Numbered from the stretch's first letter, positions 17,844 to 28,460 are shown. The stretch is 64,000 bases of DNA from Cupriavidus sp. EM10 (GCF_018729255.1 NZ_CP076061.1:1550001-1614000), one strand, 5' to 3'. The notes: generated by a model not told the origin, from the sequence alone. Program-made: numbers and translations.

Positions 17844-20800
17844 GTGCTCAGGAACGTTCTCCGGCTGTCGCTGACGCGGCGGCCGCTCATTCTGCTTTTC
17901 CTGCTGGTTTTTGCAGGTGCCGGGCTGTTTGCGTACTCGAAGCTCAATATCGAGGCCTATCCCAACCCCGCGCCCGTGATCCTGGAGATCACCGCGCAGG
18001 CGCCGGGCCTGTCGGCCGAGGAGATGGAGCGCTACTACACGGTGCCGATGGAGGTGGGCCTGGCCGCCACGCCCGGGGTGGAAAGCATCCGCTCGACATC
18101 GTTCTACGGCCTGTCCTTCGTGCGGGTGACGTTCCGCTATGGCGTGGACTACTACTTCGCCTATACGCAGGCCGCGCTGGCCCTGCAGCAGAACGTGAGC
18201 CTGCCCAATAACGTGCAGCCGCAGATCCAGGCATCGAGCCTGGTGGGCGAGATCTATCGCTACCAGCTCAAGGGGCCCGACCATTTCGGTCTGACCAACC
18301 TGCGCACGCTGCAGGACTGGGTGCTGCAGCGCCGGCTCAAGACCGTGCCCGGCGTGATGCAGGTGGTGAGCTGGGGTGGTACGACCAAGGAGTATGACGT
18401 CGAGGTCGACCTGCACAGGCTCGATGCGTACAACATCTCCCTGTCGCAGATGATCACCGCGCTGGGCAACGCCAACATCAACGTGGGCGGCCGCACCATC
18501 AACCTCGGCCAGCAGTCCGTAAACATTCGCGGGGTGGGGCTGATCGAGTCGACGCGGGACATCGAGCAAGTGGTGCTCACGCAGAGCAATGGCGTGCCCG
18601 TGCAGGTCAGGGACGTGGCCAGGGTCAAGGTCGGATTCACGCCGCGCCTGGGCAAGTCCGGCCGCGACAACGAAGACGACGTGGTGACGGCGGTCGTGGT
18701 CATGAACCGCACCCTGCAGACCAACGAAGTGGTGGCTCGCGTCAAGGACGAGATCGCCAAGATCAACAGCGACGGCACGCTGCCGGCCGGGGTGAAAATC
18801 GACCCGTATTACGACCGCTCGACGCTGGTGGCCGTGACAACGCACACCGTGTTGCACAGCCTGCTGTTCGGCTGCCTGCTGGTGTTTTTCATACAGTGGG
18901 TGTTCCTGGGCGACCTGCGCAGCGCGATCATCGTCAGCGTCAATATTCCGTTTGCGCTGTTCTTCAGCATCATGATCCTGGTGCTGCTCGGGGAGTCAGC
19001 CAACCTGCTGTCGGTGGGGCGGTGGACTTCGGGATCATCGTGGACTCCTCGGTGATCCTGGTGGAGAACATCTTCCGGAACTTCCAGATGCCGGCGGCGC
19101 AGCAGCAACTGCTGCTGCTCAGTCGGGACGGACGCGCGCTGGGCAAGGGCCTGCCAGACCGCTTGCGGATGATCTTCGTGAGTGCACTGCAGGTGGACAA
19201 GGCCGTGTTCTTCTCGGCGGCCATCACCGTGGCCGCGTTCGTGCCGCTGTTCACGATGCAGGGCGTGGAAGGGCAGATCTTCGGACCGATGGCGCGCACG
19301 TACGGCTATGCCTTGCTTGGCGCGCTGATTGCCACGTTCACGATCACGCCTGTGCTGTGCTCGTACCTGCTGCCCAAGCACATCGAGGAAAAGGAAACGT
19401 GGCTGGTGCGCAAGCTGCACCACCTGTACGCGCCGGCGCTGAAGTGGTCGCTGGCCAACAAGCGCATGTCAGTGGCGATCGGCGCGCTGGTGCTGGGCAT
19501 CACGGTGGCCGTGATGCCGTTGCTGGGCACCGAATTCCTGCCGGCGCTGGAGGAAGGCAACCTCTGGATTCGTGCCACGCTGCCGCCCACCGTGTCGCTG
19601 GAGGCCGGCATCCAGCCGGTCGCGCGGATGCGGAAGATCCTGCTGTCGCATCCCGAGGTGGCCACGGTGGTGTCGCAGCACGGCCGTCCCGACGACGGCA
19701 GCGACGCGGCGGGCTTCTTCAACGCCGAGTTCTTCGTGCCCCTGAAGCCCTTGGACACGTGGCCAGCGGGCATGACCAAGGACAAGCTCGTCGCGCAGGT
19801 GCAGAAGGAGTTCGCCGACGAGTTCACCGGCATCTCGCTGAATTTCTCGCAGTACATTCAGGACAACGTCGAGGAAGGGCTGTCGGGTGTGAAGGGCGCC
19901 AACTCCGTGAAGATCGTCGGGCGCGACCTGCCGACCCTGGAGCGGCTGGCTGATCAGGTCATGCACGAAATGGGACAGATCCGTGGCGTGGCGGACCTGG
20001 GCGTGTTCCGCGTGCTGGGACAGCCCAACCTGAACATCAAGATCAACCGCGAAGCGGCGGCGCGCTACGGGCTCAACACCGGCGACGTGAATACCGTGGT
20101 GCAGGCGGCGCTGGGCGGCGCGCAGGCCGCCACCATACTTGAGGGCGACCGGCAGTTCGCGCTCACGGTGCGCATGGCGCCGGAGTATCGCGGAAGCATC
20201 GACGCCATCCGCAACATCAAGGTGGCCTATCAGACGTCGGGCGGCAGCAATGCATACATTCCCCTGAGCGCGTTGGCCGATGTGTCGCTCGATACCGGCG
20301 CGTCCTACATCTATCACGAGCGCAACCAGCGATACATCCCGATCAAGTTCAGCGTGCGAGGGCGCGATCTGGGCAGCACGGTGGCCGAGGCACAGGCGCG
20401 TATCGCACGCACGATCAAGCTGCCGGAGGGTTATCACATCACCTGGGCTGGTGAATTCGAGGAGCTGGAACAAGCCAAGAAGCGGCTAGAGCTGATTGTG
20501 CCGATCAGTATCGTGATGATCATGGTGCTGCTGTACGGCCTGTTCAATTCGCTGCGCGACAGCGTGATGGCATTGGCGGGCATCCCGTTCGCGATTGCCG
20601 GCGGCGTGTTCGCGCTGTTCGTGACGGGGCTGGACTTCAGCATCTCGGCCGCCATCGGGTTCGTGTCGTTGTTCGGGGTGTCGGTGATGGACGGCATCCT
20701 GATGATCACCTACTACAACGAACTGCGCCAGCAGGGCGATTCGACGGAAACGGCAATGTCGCAGGCCGCGCAGCAACGGATGCGCCCGATGCTGATGACG

Positions 20801-20977
20801 GCGCTGTCGGCGTGCATCGGGCTGTTCCCGGCCGCGCTTTCCACCGGCATCGGCAGTCAGGTGCAAAAGCCGCTGGCGACGGTGGTCGTCGGCGGCATGC
20901 TGATCGGCCCGCTGATGCTGCTGGTCATCGTGCCAGCGCTTCGGCTGATGTTCGTGGGAACCGAACCAAAGAGGTAG
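17844..20977 (+). CDS. RND efflux pump, inner-membrane transporter (one apparent frameshift)
   Basis: Proton-driven RND pump of about 1044 residues, starting with GTG at 17844. The frame breaks at GGGG 19017-19020; one extra G restores 'LSVGAVDFGIIVDSSVILVE', the TM4 proton-relay motif of the heavy-metal (CusA/CzcA) branch. Other landmarks are the N-terminal 'RRPLILLFLLVFAGAGLFAY', 'ALEEGNLWIRATLPPTVSLE', and the last helices with 'QQRMRPMLMTALSACIGLFP'. With the adaptor and the divergent channel it forms a complete tripartite pump. The DFG-D motif favours a metal substrate, but this is inference; organic substrates are possible. Confidence 0.88.
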
Positions 20978-21066
20978 CGTTCTACCGAAGGCTGGCAGAT
21001 TTGCCACCGTACATTTAATCACGCAACGTTTTATAGGATTGGAGTCGACGCCCTTCAAGTGCCGAT

Positions 21067-21082
21067 CCTTGACCACTCAAGG
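21067..21082. repeat. short palindrome upstream of the NHL-repeat lipoprotein
   Basis: CCTTGA (21067-21072), CCAC, TCAAGG (21077-21082) is a perfect 6-bp dyad with a 4-base spacer. It lies 60 bp before the start of the NHL-repeat lipoprotein and after the pump gene. It could be an operator or the stem of a weak terminator without a T tract. Confidence 0.3.
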
Positions 21083-21141
21083 GTTAAGCGCAGATGCCGT
21101 TACGAAGGTTGAGCAATCGGCTCATACTTTCCTCATCGCGC

Positions 21142-22527
21142 ATGACCAACAACTTTCGCATTACTCATCTCGCGGCCGCATCGATTTTGCTGACCAGCCT
21201 TACTCTGGCCGGCTGCGGCGGTGACGACAACACCAACCCTGTGCAGTCCAGCCCAGCGGCCTCGCCAGCTACGCCGGCAGTCCCGGCGGCCAGCACCTTT
21301 ACGATCGGTGGCCATGTCACCGGCCTGGCACCGAGCACTACCGTGGTGTTGCAGAACAATGGTGTGGATGCGCTGTCCGTGACCTCAAGCGGAGCTTTCA
21401 CGTTTGCCACCGCCGTCGGCGGCACCTACAACGTGACGGTCGCCACGACGCCGACCGGCCAGACCTGCACGGTCGCCAATGGCAGTGGCACGGCATCGGC
21501 CAATGTCACCAATGTCGACGTCGACTGCGTCAACAACCCTGCGCCGCAAGCCCAGGTGTCGACGTACGCGGGCTCGGCCACAGGCGGTTTCCAGGACGGT
21601 ACGGTCGCGACGGCCACGTTCCTGTCGCCGGGCGGCATGGCCTTCGACGCCGCCGGCAACATGCTGGTGGCCGATACCCAGAACAGCGCGATCCGGAAGA
21701 TCACGCCGGCTGGCGTGGTCACCACCGTCGTGGGTACCAACACTGTTGGCGACGTCGACGGCCCAGCGGCATCGGCACGTTTCCGTTATCCGTCCAGCGT
21801 GACGGTCGATGCGGGCGGCAACCTGTACATCGTCGACCAGGGTAACCACGCCATCCGCATGTTCGATGGCACCACGGTCAGCACGTTTGCCGGCTCGCAG
21901 ACCGGCACTTCCGGCTACGTAGACGGCACCGGTACGGCAGCGCGTTTCAACTCCCCGATTGGCGCCACGTTCGACGCTGGCGGCAATCTCTTCGTGGCGG
22001 AGTTCAACAACCACATGGTGCGCGGTATCACGCCGGCCGGGGTGGTGTCGACGCTGGCGGGCAACCTGTCGGCCGGCTCCGTGGACGGCACGGGGACTGC
22101 TGCGCAATTCAAGGCTCCGGCGGAGATCCGCCTGGATTCCCATGGCGATTTCTTCGTCGTGGACATGGTCGGCAACACGATCCGCAAGATCACGGCCGCA
22201 GGCGTGGTGACGACGTTTGCCGGTTCCGGCGTGGCTGGCGTTGTCGACGGCGCGGGAACGGCGGCCCAGTTCAACGGCCCCAACGGCCTGGCCATCGATG
22301 CGGATGACAACCTGTACGTGGCCGACCGCAACGGCAATACGATTCGCAAGATCACGCCGGCCGGCGTGGTGACCACCATTGCGGGCTCGGCCACCGCCGG
22401 TTCGGCCAATGGCAGCGGTTCGGCGGCACAGTTCAGCAACCCCCGATTCCTTGCGATCGACAGCGCCCGCAACCTTTACGTGACGGAACTGAACCGGAAC
22501 ACGATCCGCAAGATCGTCCTGCCGTAA
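21142..22527 (+). CDS. NHL-repeat lipoprotein
   Basis: Probable exported lipoprotein with a beta-propeller, 461 residues from ATG 21142. A signal peptide ends in lipobox 'LTLAGC', then a low-complexity Ala/Pro linker, a small beta domain (about 50-135) and at least five NHL-type repeats to the C terminus. Each repeat has a form like 'GNLYIVDQGNHAIRM' or 'DNLYVADRNGNTIRKITPAG' followed by 'VVTTIAGSATAG'. Such propellers usually bind ligands or proteins; no catalytic site is visible. It stands alone and ends in a strong terminator. Confidence 0.85.
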   Translation: MTNNFRITHLAAASILLTSLTLAGCGGDDNTNPVQSSPAASPATPAVPAASTFTIGGHVTGLAPSTTVVLQNNGVDALSVTSSGAFTFATAVGGTYNVTVATTPTGQTCTVANGSGTASANVTNVDVDCVNNPAPQAQVSTYAGSATGGFQDGTVATATFLSPGGMAFDAAGNMLVADTQNSAIRKITPAGVVTTVVGTNTVGDVDGPAASARFRYPSSVTVDAGGNLYIVDQGNHAIRMFDGTTVSTFAGSQTGTSGYVDGTGTAARFNSPIGATFDAGGNLFVAEFNNHMVRGITPAGVVSTLAGNLSAGSVDGTGTAAQFKAPAEIRLDSHGDFFVVDMVGNTIRKITAAGVVTTFAGSGVAGVVDGAGTAAQFNGPNGLAIDADDNLYVADRNGNTIRKITPAGVVTTIAGSATAGSANGSGSAAQFSNPRFLAIDSARNLYVTELNRNTIRKIVLP

Positions 22528-22544
22528 TTCCCGGGCAGGGCCGT

Positions 22545-22585
22545 CCGGGCACTGCGGCGTGGATGTCGCGGTGCCCGGCTTTTGT
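22545..22585 (+). terminator. intrinsic terminator after the NHL-repeat lipoprotein
   Basis: CCGGGCAC at 22545-22552 pairs with GTGCCCGG at 22571-22578 and is followed by CTTTTGTT. It is 18 bp downstream of the stop codon. The 317-bp gap 22528-22844 contains this terminator and, further right, a palindrome before the DUF2252 gene. Confidence 0.75.
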
Positions 22586-22744
22586 TCAGGAAACCGTTTG
22601 AGTATGATGGCCCAAGTGAACAGGCAATTTGACGCCGGCTCTTTATGGCCTGGTGAACAATAGAGCTTGGCCAGCCGAGAATGTCCACAAGAGACCGTGC
22701 ATACTTCTGTTTGTCGCCGCACCAGACGATAGTGCCATTTGGCT

Positions 22745-22762
22745 GTACACCTCATGGTGTAC
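22745..22762. promoter_or_regulatory. palindromic operator candidate upstream of the DUF2252 gene
   Basis: GTACACC (22745-22751), TCAT, GGTGTAC (22756-22762) is a perfect 7-bp dyad, 82 bp before the GTG start of the DUF2252 gene. The surrounding 22600-22844 is clearly more AT-rich than the rest of the window. Confidence 0.4.
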
Positions 22763-22844
22763 CCTCTGCTATGCCTTTGTCACTGCCGGATCGTTCATCG
22801 ATCATGGGTACGCCAAAATCCATTTCGTTTGATCAGGTAAATCT

Positions 22845-24053
22845 GTGACCGAGAAATCTTCGATACCCAAGACAGCCAGGCAGCGGCTTGAACAGCTTGC
22901 AGCTCGTCGAAACATGAAGATGGCGAGATCTGCCCATGCATACGTGCGAGGAAGCACGACACGCTTCTACCAATGGTTAAATGAGACGAGCGTCTCCGCT
23001 CTGCCTCAAGGTCCGGCCATTTGGATCTGTGGTGATTGTCATACCGGAAATCTCGGCCCCGTCGCCAATACGGAAGGCGACGTGGAAGTACAGATTCGGG
23101 ATCTGGATCAGACGGTGATTGGAAACCCCGTCCATGATGTCATCCGGCTCGCGCTGTCGTTGGCCACCGCGGCGCGAGGCTCGGATTTACCGGGTGTGAC
23201 AACGTTACGCATGATTGAGTCGTTGATTTACGGATACGCCGCCGCGGTCAAGCCCGGACGGCACTCCACCGATTTGTTTCGACCACCGAAGCCCATAGAG
23301 CTTACGGTCAGGCAGGCGACCGAACGAACGTGGCGGCAACTGGCCCGGGAACGCATCTCCGACCTGCGCCCCAGCATACCGTTGGGCAAACGGTTCTGGC
23401 CGACAACCAAGCGCGAAACCAGAGAACTGAACGCGTTGTTTCGTACCGAAGACGTTGCGGATCTCGCGACGGCCCTTCGCCATCGTCCGAACGCTGGTAA
23501 GGTAAAGCTGCTTGACGCCGCCTATTGGGTAAAGGGTTGCAGTTCCTTGGGAAGGCTGCGGTATGCAGTGTTGCTCGACGTAGATGGTGGCACAGTAATA
23601 GGTGACGATCTGTGTCTGATGGACATTAAGGAGGGCGCGACCGCCGCCGCGCCGCGGACCGAAGGGTCGGCCATGCCACGCGACAATGCTGCCAGAGTGG
23701 TAGAAGGCGCTCGTAACTTGTCACCGGCACTAGGCGAACGGATGCGCGCCGCCAGGCTGCTTGAGCGCTCTGTCGTGGTGCGTGAGCTGCTGCCTCAGGA
23801 CCTCAAGCTGGATATCGAGCGTCTGAGCAGGCATGACGCAATGGATGTTGCGAGGTATCTCGGGGCAGTAGTAGGGAAGGCGCACGCACGGCAACTGGAT
23901 TCGGACGATCGGAAGGCGTGGCATCGAGCCTTGGAAGTGCGGCGTTCCCGGACGCTCGACGCTCCGGGTTGGCTATGGCGTAGCGTCGTGGAGTTGATGG
24001 CAACCCATGAAGCCGGCTACCTTGAGCATTGCCGGCGATACGCGCTTGGCTGA
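22845..24053 (+). CDS. DUF2252 family protein
   Basis: Protein of 402 residues with a GTG start at 22845. It has the DUF2252 core: 'GPAIWICGDCHTGNLGPVAN' (GDxHxxN-like motif, about residues 63-71), then 'VQIRDLDQTVIGNPVHDVIR' with the D-x-D pattern, and 'GKAHARQLDSDDR' near the C terminus. These motifs recall the catalytic loop of kinase-fold phosphotransferases; the family function is not established to my knowledge. Base composition is less GC-rich than the neighbours and wobble codons are mixed, which suggests acquisition from elsewhere. It is convergent with the UvrA-like gene. Confidence 0.8.
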   Translation: MTEKSSIPKTARQRLEQLAARRNMKMARSAHAYVRGSTTRFYQWLNETSVSALPQGPAIWICGDCHTGNLGPVANTEGDVEVQIRDLDQTVIGNPVHDVIRLALSLATAARGSDLPGVTTLRMIESLIYGYAAAVKPGRHSTDLFRPPKPIELTVRQATERTWRQLARERISDLRPSIPLGKRFWPTTKRETRELNALFRTEDVADLATALRHRPNAGKVKLLDAAYWVKGCSSLGRLRYAVLLDVDGGTVIGDDLCLMDIKEGATAAAPRTEGSAMPRDNAARVVEGARNLSPALGERMRAARLLERSVVVRELLPQDLKLDIERLSRHDAMDVARYLGAVVGKAHARQLDSDDRKAWHRALEVRRSRTLDAPGWLWRSVVELMATHEAGYLEHCRRYALG

Positions 24054-24130
24054 TCTCAAGTGATACGGATGAGATCGTTCGATTGTGACGCGAGCTTCCG
24101 TGGAGCGGACGCAACGAACGCACGGGACAT

Positions 24131-26814
24131 TCATGTATGCCCCAGCTCCGCCGCCAGATAGGCCGCCGTTGCGCTTTCGGCGGACGCTGCAACCAGGGCC
24201 GGGGGGCCGCTTGCCACAATGCGGCCTCCCTGGTCGCCTGCGCCGGGGCCGATGTCGATGACCCAGTCCGCCTGCGCCACCACGCGCATGTCGTGTTCGA
24301 CCACGACCACCGTGTTCCCGGCGTCGACCAGCACCTGCAACTGCTTCAACAGCCGATCCACGTCGGCGGGATGCAGGCCGTTGGTGGGCTCGTCGAGTAC
24401 GTACAGCGTGTCGCCGCGCTGCGCCCGCTGCAACTCGGTGGCCAGCTTGATGCGCTGGGCCTCGCCGCCCGACAGTTCCGTGGCCGGCTGTCCGAGCCGC
24501 AGATAACCGAGCCCGATATCGCGTAATGCCGTCAGTGCGCGCATCGCCGGTGCCTCGTCGGCAAAGACCTCGCAGGCCGCGTCGACGGTCAGGTCCAGTA
24601 CCTCCGCGATGTTCCGCCCGTGCCAGGTGATTTCCAGCGTCTGCGGCCGGTAGCGTGTGCCGTGGCACGCCGAACACGGCGCGTAGACGCTTGGCAGGAA
24701 CAGCAGCTCCACGCTGACGAATCCTTCTCCCTCGCATGTCGGGCAACGGCCCTGGGCCACGTTGAACGAGAATCGTCCGGCCGTGTAACGGCGCTTGCGC
24801 GCAGCGGGCGTTGCGGCGAACAGCTTGCGCACGTGGTCGAAAAGACCGGTATAGGTCGCCAGGTTCGAACGGGGCGTGCGGCCAATCGGCTTCTGGTCCA
24901 CGCGCACCAGCCGGCTCACGGATTGCATGCCATCCGCGATGCGGCCCTCCGTCGGCGCATCGGTCACGGCGAACAGCGGGTCGCGTTCGTCCTCGGCATC
25001 GCTGTCGTCGGTGCGTCCCAGGTGCCGGTTGACAAGCTCGGGCAGCGCCTGGCTGATCAGGCTCGACTTGCCCGAACCCGAAACGCCGGTTACCGCCGTG
25101 AAGCAACCGAGCGGGATTTCGGCGTCGACGCGATGCAGGTTATTGCGCGAGACATGGGCGAGCCTGAGCCAGCCGGCCGGCTCGCGCGGTGCGCGCTGCG
25201 GCGTCTCCGGCGGCCGGAACAGGTAAGCCGCGGTGCGCGATGCCGCGACCCCGGCCAGGCCGTTCGGCGGCCCGCTGTAGAGCACGCGGCCGCCATGCTC
25301 GCCGGCGGCGGGCCCCACATCGACGATCCAGTCCGCCTGCCGCATGGTCTGCGTATCGTGCTCCACGACAAACAGCGAGTTGCCGGCGGCCTTCAGCCGG
25401 CGCAATGCCACAAGCAGCGCCTCGCCGTCGGCGGGATGCAGCCCGGCCGACGGTTCGTCGAGGACATAGACCACGCCAAACAGTTGTGACGAGATCTGCG
25501 TGGCCAGCCGCAATCGCTGCAGTTCTCCCGATGACAGTGTCGGCGTGCTGCGATCGAGCGACAGGTAGCCCAGGCCCAGGTCGATCAGCGTGGACAATCG
25601 CTCGATCAGCTCCTCGGCGATGCGCTGCGAGGCCAGCCGCTTCTCTTCGGACAGGTTCGGCGTGCGCCGCACGTCTGGAGCGGCCTTGTGGGCCGATCCG
25701 CCGGCCGCCACGCGTCGTGCCGTATCGGCACGGGCCGCCTTGCGGCTCAGTACGGCGCCGTCGGCATCGGGCAGGTCCTGCACGTCGCCTTGTGCGATGG
25801 GCCGCATGATCTCGGCCACGCGAGCCAGCGGCAGGTGCGTGAACTCGCCGATGTCGAGGCCCGCGAACTTCACCGACAGCGCGGCCTTCTTGAGCCGCTT
25901 GCCGTGGCACGCCGGGCAATCGCGCCCGATCATGTATTGCGCCACGCGCTTCTTCATCAGCGCGCTCTGCGTGGTGGCAAAGGTCTGCAGGACGTAGCGC
26001 CGTGCGCCGGTAAACGTGCCCTGGTAGCTCGGTTCCAGCTTGCGCTTGAGCGCGGCGCGCACCTCACGGGGCGTGAAGCCGGCGTAGACCGGCACGGTGG
26101 GCTGCTCTTCGGTGAACAGGATCCAGTCGCGATCCTTCCTTGGCAGGTCGCGCCATGGTGTATCGACGTCATAGCCAAGCGTGACGAGGATATCGCGCAG
26201 GTTCTGTCCGTGCCAGGCCGGCGGCCATGCCGCCACGGCGCGCTCGCGGATGGTCAGCGAATCGTCGGGCACCATCGACTGCTCGGTGACGTCGTAGATG
26301 CGTCCAAGGCCATGACATTCCGGGCAGGCGCCCTCCACGGTATTGGGCGAGAAATCCTCGGCATACAGCATCGGTTGCCGGGGGGATAGGTGCCGGCGCG
26401 CGAGTACAGCATGCGCACCAGGCTCGACAGCGTGGTGACGCTGCCGACCGTCGACCGCGCGTTCGGCGTGCCGCGCTGCTGCTGCAGCGCCACGGCCGGC
26501 GGCAAGCCCTCGATGCTGTCGACCTCCGGCACGCCTACCTGGTCGATCAGCCGCCTGGCATACGGCGCGACCGATTCGAAGTAGCGCCGCTGGGCCTCGG
26601 CGTAGAGCGTGCCGAACGCGAGCGACGACTTGCCCGAGCCAGACACACCCGTGAACACCACCAGCGCATTGCGCGGGATATCGACGTCGACGTTCCTGAG
26701 GTTGTGCTCGCGCGCGCCGCGCACCCTGACGAAGTTGTCCGGTTCCGCCGGATCGTGGTCCGTCTCCTGAAGGACGCGCCCGTGGTACCGGGATGGGCCA
26801 GTATCGTCGCTCAT
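24131..26814 (-). CDS. UvrA paralogue, ABC-type excinuclease subunit (one apparent frameshift)
   Basis: UvrA-like ATPase of about 894 residues starting at ATG 26814. The frame breaks at a run of six G at 26380-26385 (plus strand); one more base joins 'YSRAGTYPP' to '[13 protein letters not shown]'. Two ABC modules are present, each with Walker A '[11 protein letters not shown]' and signatures '[20 protein letters not shown]' and '[19 protein letters not shown]'. Zinc-binding CxxC pairs occur in 'CPECHG', 'CPACHG', 'CPTCEGEG' and 'CSACHG'. It looks like the second, non-housekeeping class of UvrA found alongside a canonical uvrA; no uvrB or uvrC is near. It may contribute to damage or drug tolerance. 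Confidence 0.87.
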
Positions 26815-26860
26815 ACGCACCTTTGCTTGTACAAATTGCAGGCGGCGACCACGCACCCCT

Positions 26861-27082
26861 CTACTTGCTGCGGCGTTTGGCCGAGCGCTTGCGCGCGGGC
26901 TTCGGTGGCGTCAGCGCCGCAATCCACGCCTGCGTTGCAGCCTGTGTCATAGCGGCGGCGGCCGTGGCCGTCTGGCGCCGGCCCTCGGCCACAGCGCGTC
27001 CGCGCGCTGCGCCGGCTACCGCGTTCGCACCGCTGAGCCACATGCTCAGCATCGGATTCTTCTTCAGCCATGGGTTCTTCAT
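26861..27082 (-). CDS. small hypothetical protein, basic C terminus
   Basis: A 73-residue product starting MKNPWLKKNPMLSMWLSGAN, with an Ala-rich middle and a lysine/arginine-rich tail 'KPARKRSAKRRSK'. The start at 27082 is chosen because AGGGAG lies 6 nt upstream. The frame is open back to a GTG at 27244, whose product would begin with 'VKKGTPLEKCADLNV', so an N-terminal extension cannot be excluded. I do not recognise a domain. The tail suggests nucleic-acid or phospholipid binding, or simply high charge. Confidence 0.65.
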   Translation of the reverse strand: MKNPWLKKNPMLSMWLSGANAVAGAARGRAVAEGRRQTATAAAAMTQAATQAWIAALTPPKPARKRSAKRRSK

Positions 27083-27262
27083 CGGATGCTCCCTGTAGCG
27101 ACGGCCAGCGCGCCGATGCTGCGACGCCGCAGGAAGCATGCCAGTGTCCTGGGACGCATAATCAGCGAAACGCCTACATCGTCGCCTGGGGCCGTGCCTT
27201 ACATTGAGGTCGGCACACTTCTCCAGGGGCGTGCCTTTCTTCACCTTCGAGGTAATTCAGCA

Positions 27263-27295
27263 AAGCCCGTCGCCGCCATGCGACGGGCTTCTTTT
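27263..27295. terminator. intrinsic terminator hairpin
   Basis: AAGCCCGTCGC (27263-27273) and GCGACGGGCTT (27280-27290) form a perfect 11-bp stem with a 6-nt loop, followed on the plus strand by CTTTTG. On the minus strand it lies just after the stop of the four-helix membrane protein gene at 27308, which it probably terminates. A plus-strand transcript ending here would have no known gene. Confidence 0.7.
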
Positions 27296-27307
27296 GCGCG
27301 CCCGGCG

Positions 27308-27810
27308 CTATTGCACCTTCTTGTCCTCGCGCTTGGCCTCCGCCATTGCTTCCGGCTCCAGCTCCTCCGCGGACCGGTTCAGGTGGACGAACACCCCCAG
27401 GACGCCAGAAGCAGGGCCGTCGATGCCACCAGCGCGGCCGCGTATCCGAGCTGGGTGGGGTCCTGGTGCAGGGCCTTGAACGTTGCCACCAGCCCTTCGA
27501 TGGCCAGCGCCACGACCACCACCACCAGGAATCGCGACACGAAGCGTCGCACCCGGGTCGGCGCGCTCACGTCAGCCGCCCGTATGACTTCTTCCTCCAC
27601 GATCGTCTCGGCGATCTGCAGCGCCACCACGGCGCCCGCCAGCAGCCCCAGCGCTTCAATGATCAATAGCGCGCTGGCCTGGTCCCATTCGCTCGCAAAC
27701 ACGGTCATGCCAATGCGCGCGGCAATCGCGATCAGCATCAGGGTCGCGCATGTAAATAGAACAGCCATCAGTCCGTGGATCAGCGTAAAAAGGCGCATGA
27801 TGCTCTTCAT
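27308..27810 (-). CDS. hypothetical membrane protein, four helices (one apparent frameshift)
   Basis: Inner-membrane protein of about 167 residues. It starts 'MKSIMRLFTLIHGLMAVLFT' and has hydrophobic segments near 8-32, 45-66, 90-110 and 121-138. Between the second and third is a charged loop, 'ETIVEEEVIRAADVSAPTRV'. The frame breaks at the run of five C at 27395-27399 (plus strand). One more base replaces a premature stop with 'WGVFVHLNRSAEELEPEAMA' and a charged tail ending 'KREDKKVQ'. I do not recognise the family. Confidence 0.7.
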
Positions 27811-27987
27811 GTTCTGGATTTCCTTGGTTCTATGGGTGATTCAGGCGCTCGAGTCGCGGGATGCGGCTTATGCTACATGTGAAGCGTTCGCTTGAGTATT
27901 GCCGGAAGTCCGAAACGGATGCGTTCCGCACATGTCGATGCTGGTCGTCCTGTCGATGGCAAATCGATGCGGCGGTCTAAAGTAGTT

Positions 27988-28053
27988 GGGCGGCTTCGAC
28001 AAGCCGCTCAACGACTCGCTCTCATCCCCGGCGCCCCCGCGTCGGGTTTTTTT
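27988..28053 (+). ncRNA. candidate small RNA or leader ending in a strong terminator
   Basis: Two hairpins follow each other. GCGGCTT (27990-27996) pairs with AAGCCGC (28001-28007) over a CGAC loop. CCCGGCGC (28027-28034) pairs with GCGTCGGG (28039-28046) over CCCC, and seven T follow (28047-28053). This is a complete intrinsic terminator on the plus strand, but no plus-strand gene precedes it in 27811-28026. The transcript start is unknown; TATGCT near 27867-27875 could be a -10. The remainder of 27811-28122 shows no gene. Confidence 0.4.
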
Positions 28054-28122
28054 GGCATCTCGCGGCGGGTCCACGGTCATGGGCGGCCCCTCGTGTGTCC
28101 TGATCACCCCCATGCTTTGCAC

Positions 28123-28362
28123 CTACTGTGCGCCCCGGCTGTCGAACAGGTCCAATGCACGTTCGATGGTGTGCATGTGGTCCCGGGCGTTGCCAAGCGA
28201 ATGGCGAAGCTCGTGCAGCAGTTTCAGCGAAACCGTGTCGTCCCATCGGTGCGAGCGCTGCAGCCGAAGGATGGAGATCTGCAGACGTATCAATTGTCTG
28301 CATCGGATCACATGCCTTTGCGCCGTCGCCAGATGCTCTAGTTCGCGGGTTCGACTTAACAT
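28123..28362 (-). CDS. small helical hypothetical protein (family A)
   Basis: A 79-residue product starting MLSRTRELEHLATAQRHVIR, predicted all-helical and amphipathic. The spacing of 'LEHLATAQRHV', 'LQISILRLQ' and 'LLHELRHSLGNARDHMHTIE' resembles two other small proteins in this window (49467-49703 and 54042-54401). They share an aromatic or His residue followed by Ile/Val near the start, and a Leu-Arg-x-Ser/Thr helix near the end. No strong Shine-Dalgarno sequence is visible. Function is unknown; the plus-strand frame over it is less protein-like. Confidence 0.5.
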   Translation of the reverse strand: MLSRTRELEHLATAQRHVIRCRQLIRLQISILRLQRSHRWDDTVSLKLLHELRHSLGNARDHMHTIERALDLFDSRGAQ

Positions 28363-28460
28363 GGTGGGCAACGGATGGACTGGGTGTGTCTTCAGTCTAG
28401 TTGTCTTCACTGTCCAGTACGGCGCCAGCGGAAAAATTGTGAACAGGAGTCGGGTGTGCA

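Noticed and set aside
16449..18857. 802-codon open frame on the minus strand opposite the efflux adaptor and pump
   Set aside because: It mirrors the codons of conserved RND genes, is rich in Arg, His and Gly, and has no recognisable domain. Long antisense frames are expected in GC-rich DNA.
27892..28341. 149-codon plus-strand frame over the small-RNA candidate
   Set aside because: No ribosome site, no similarity to a known fold, and it runs through a strong terminator; the minus-strand family A gene explains its right part better.
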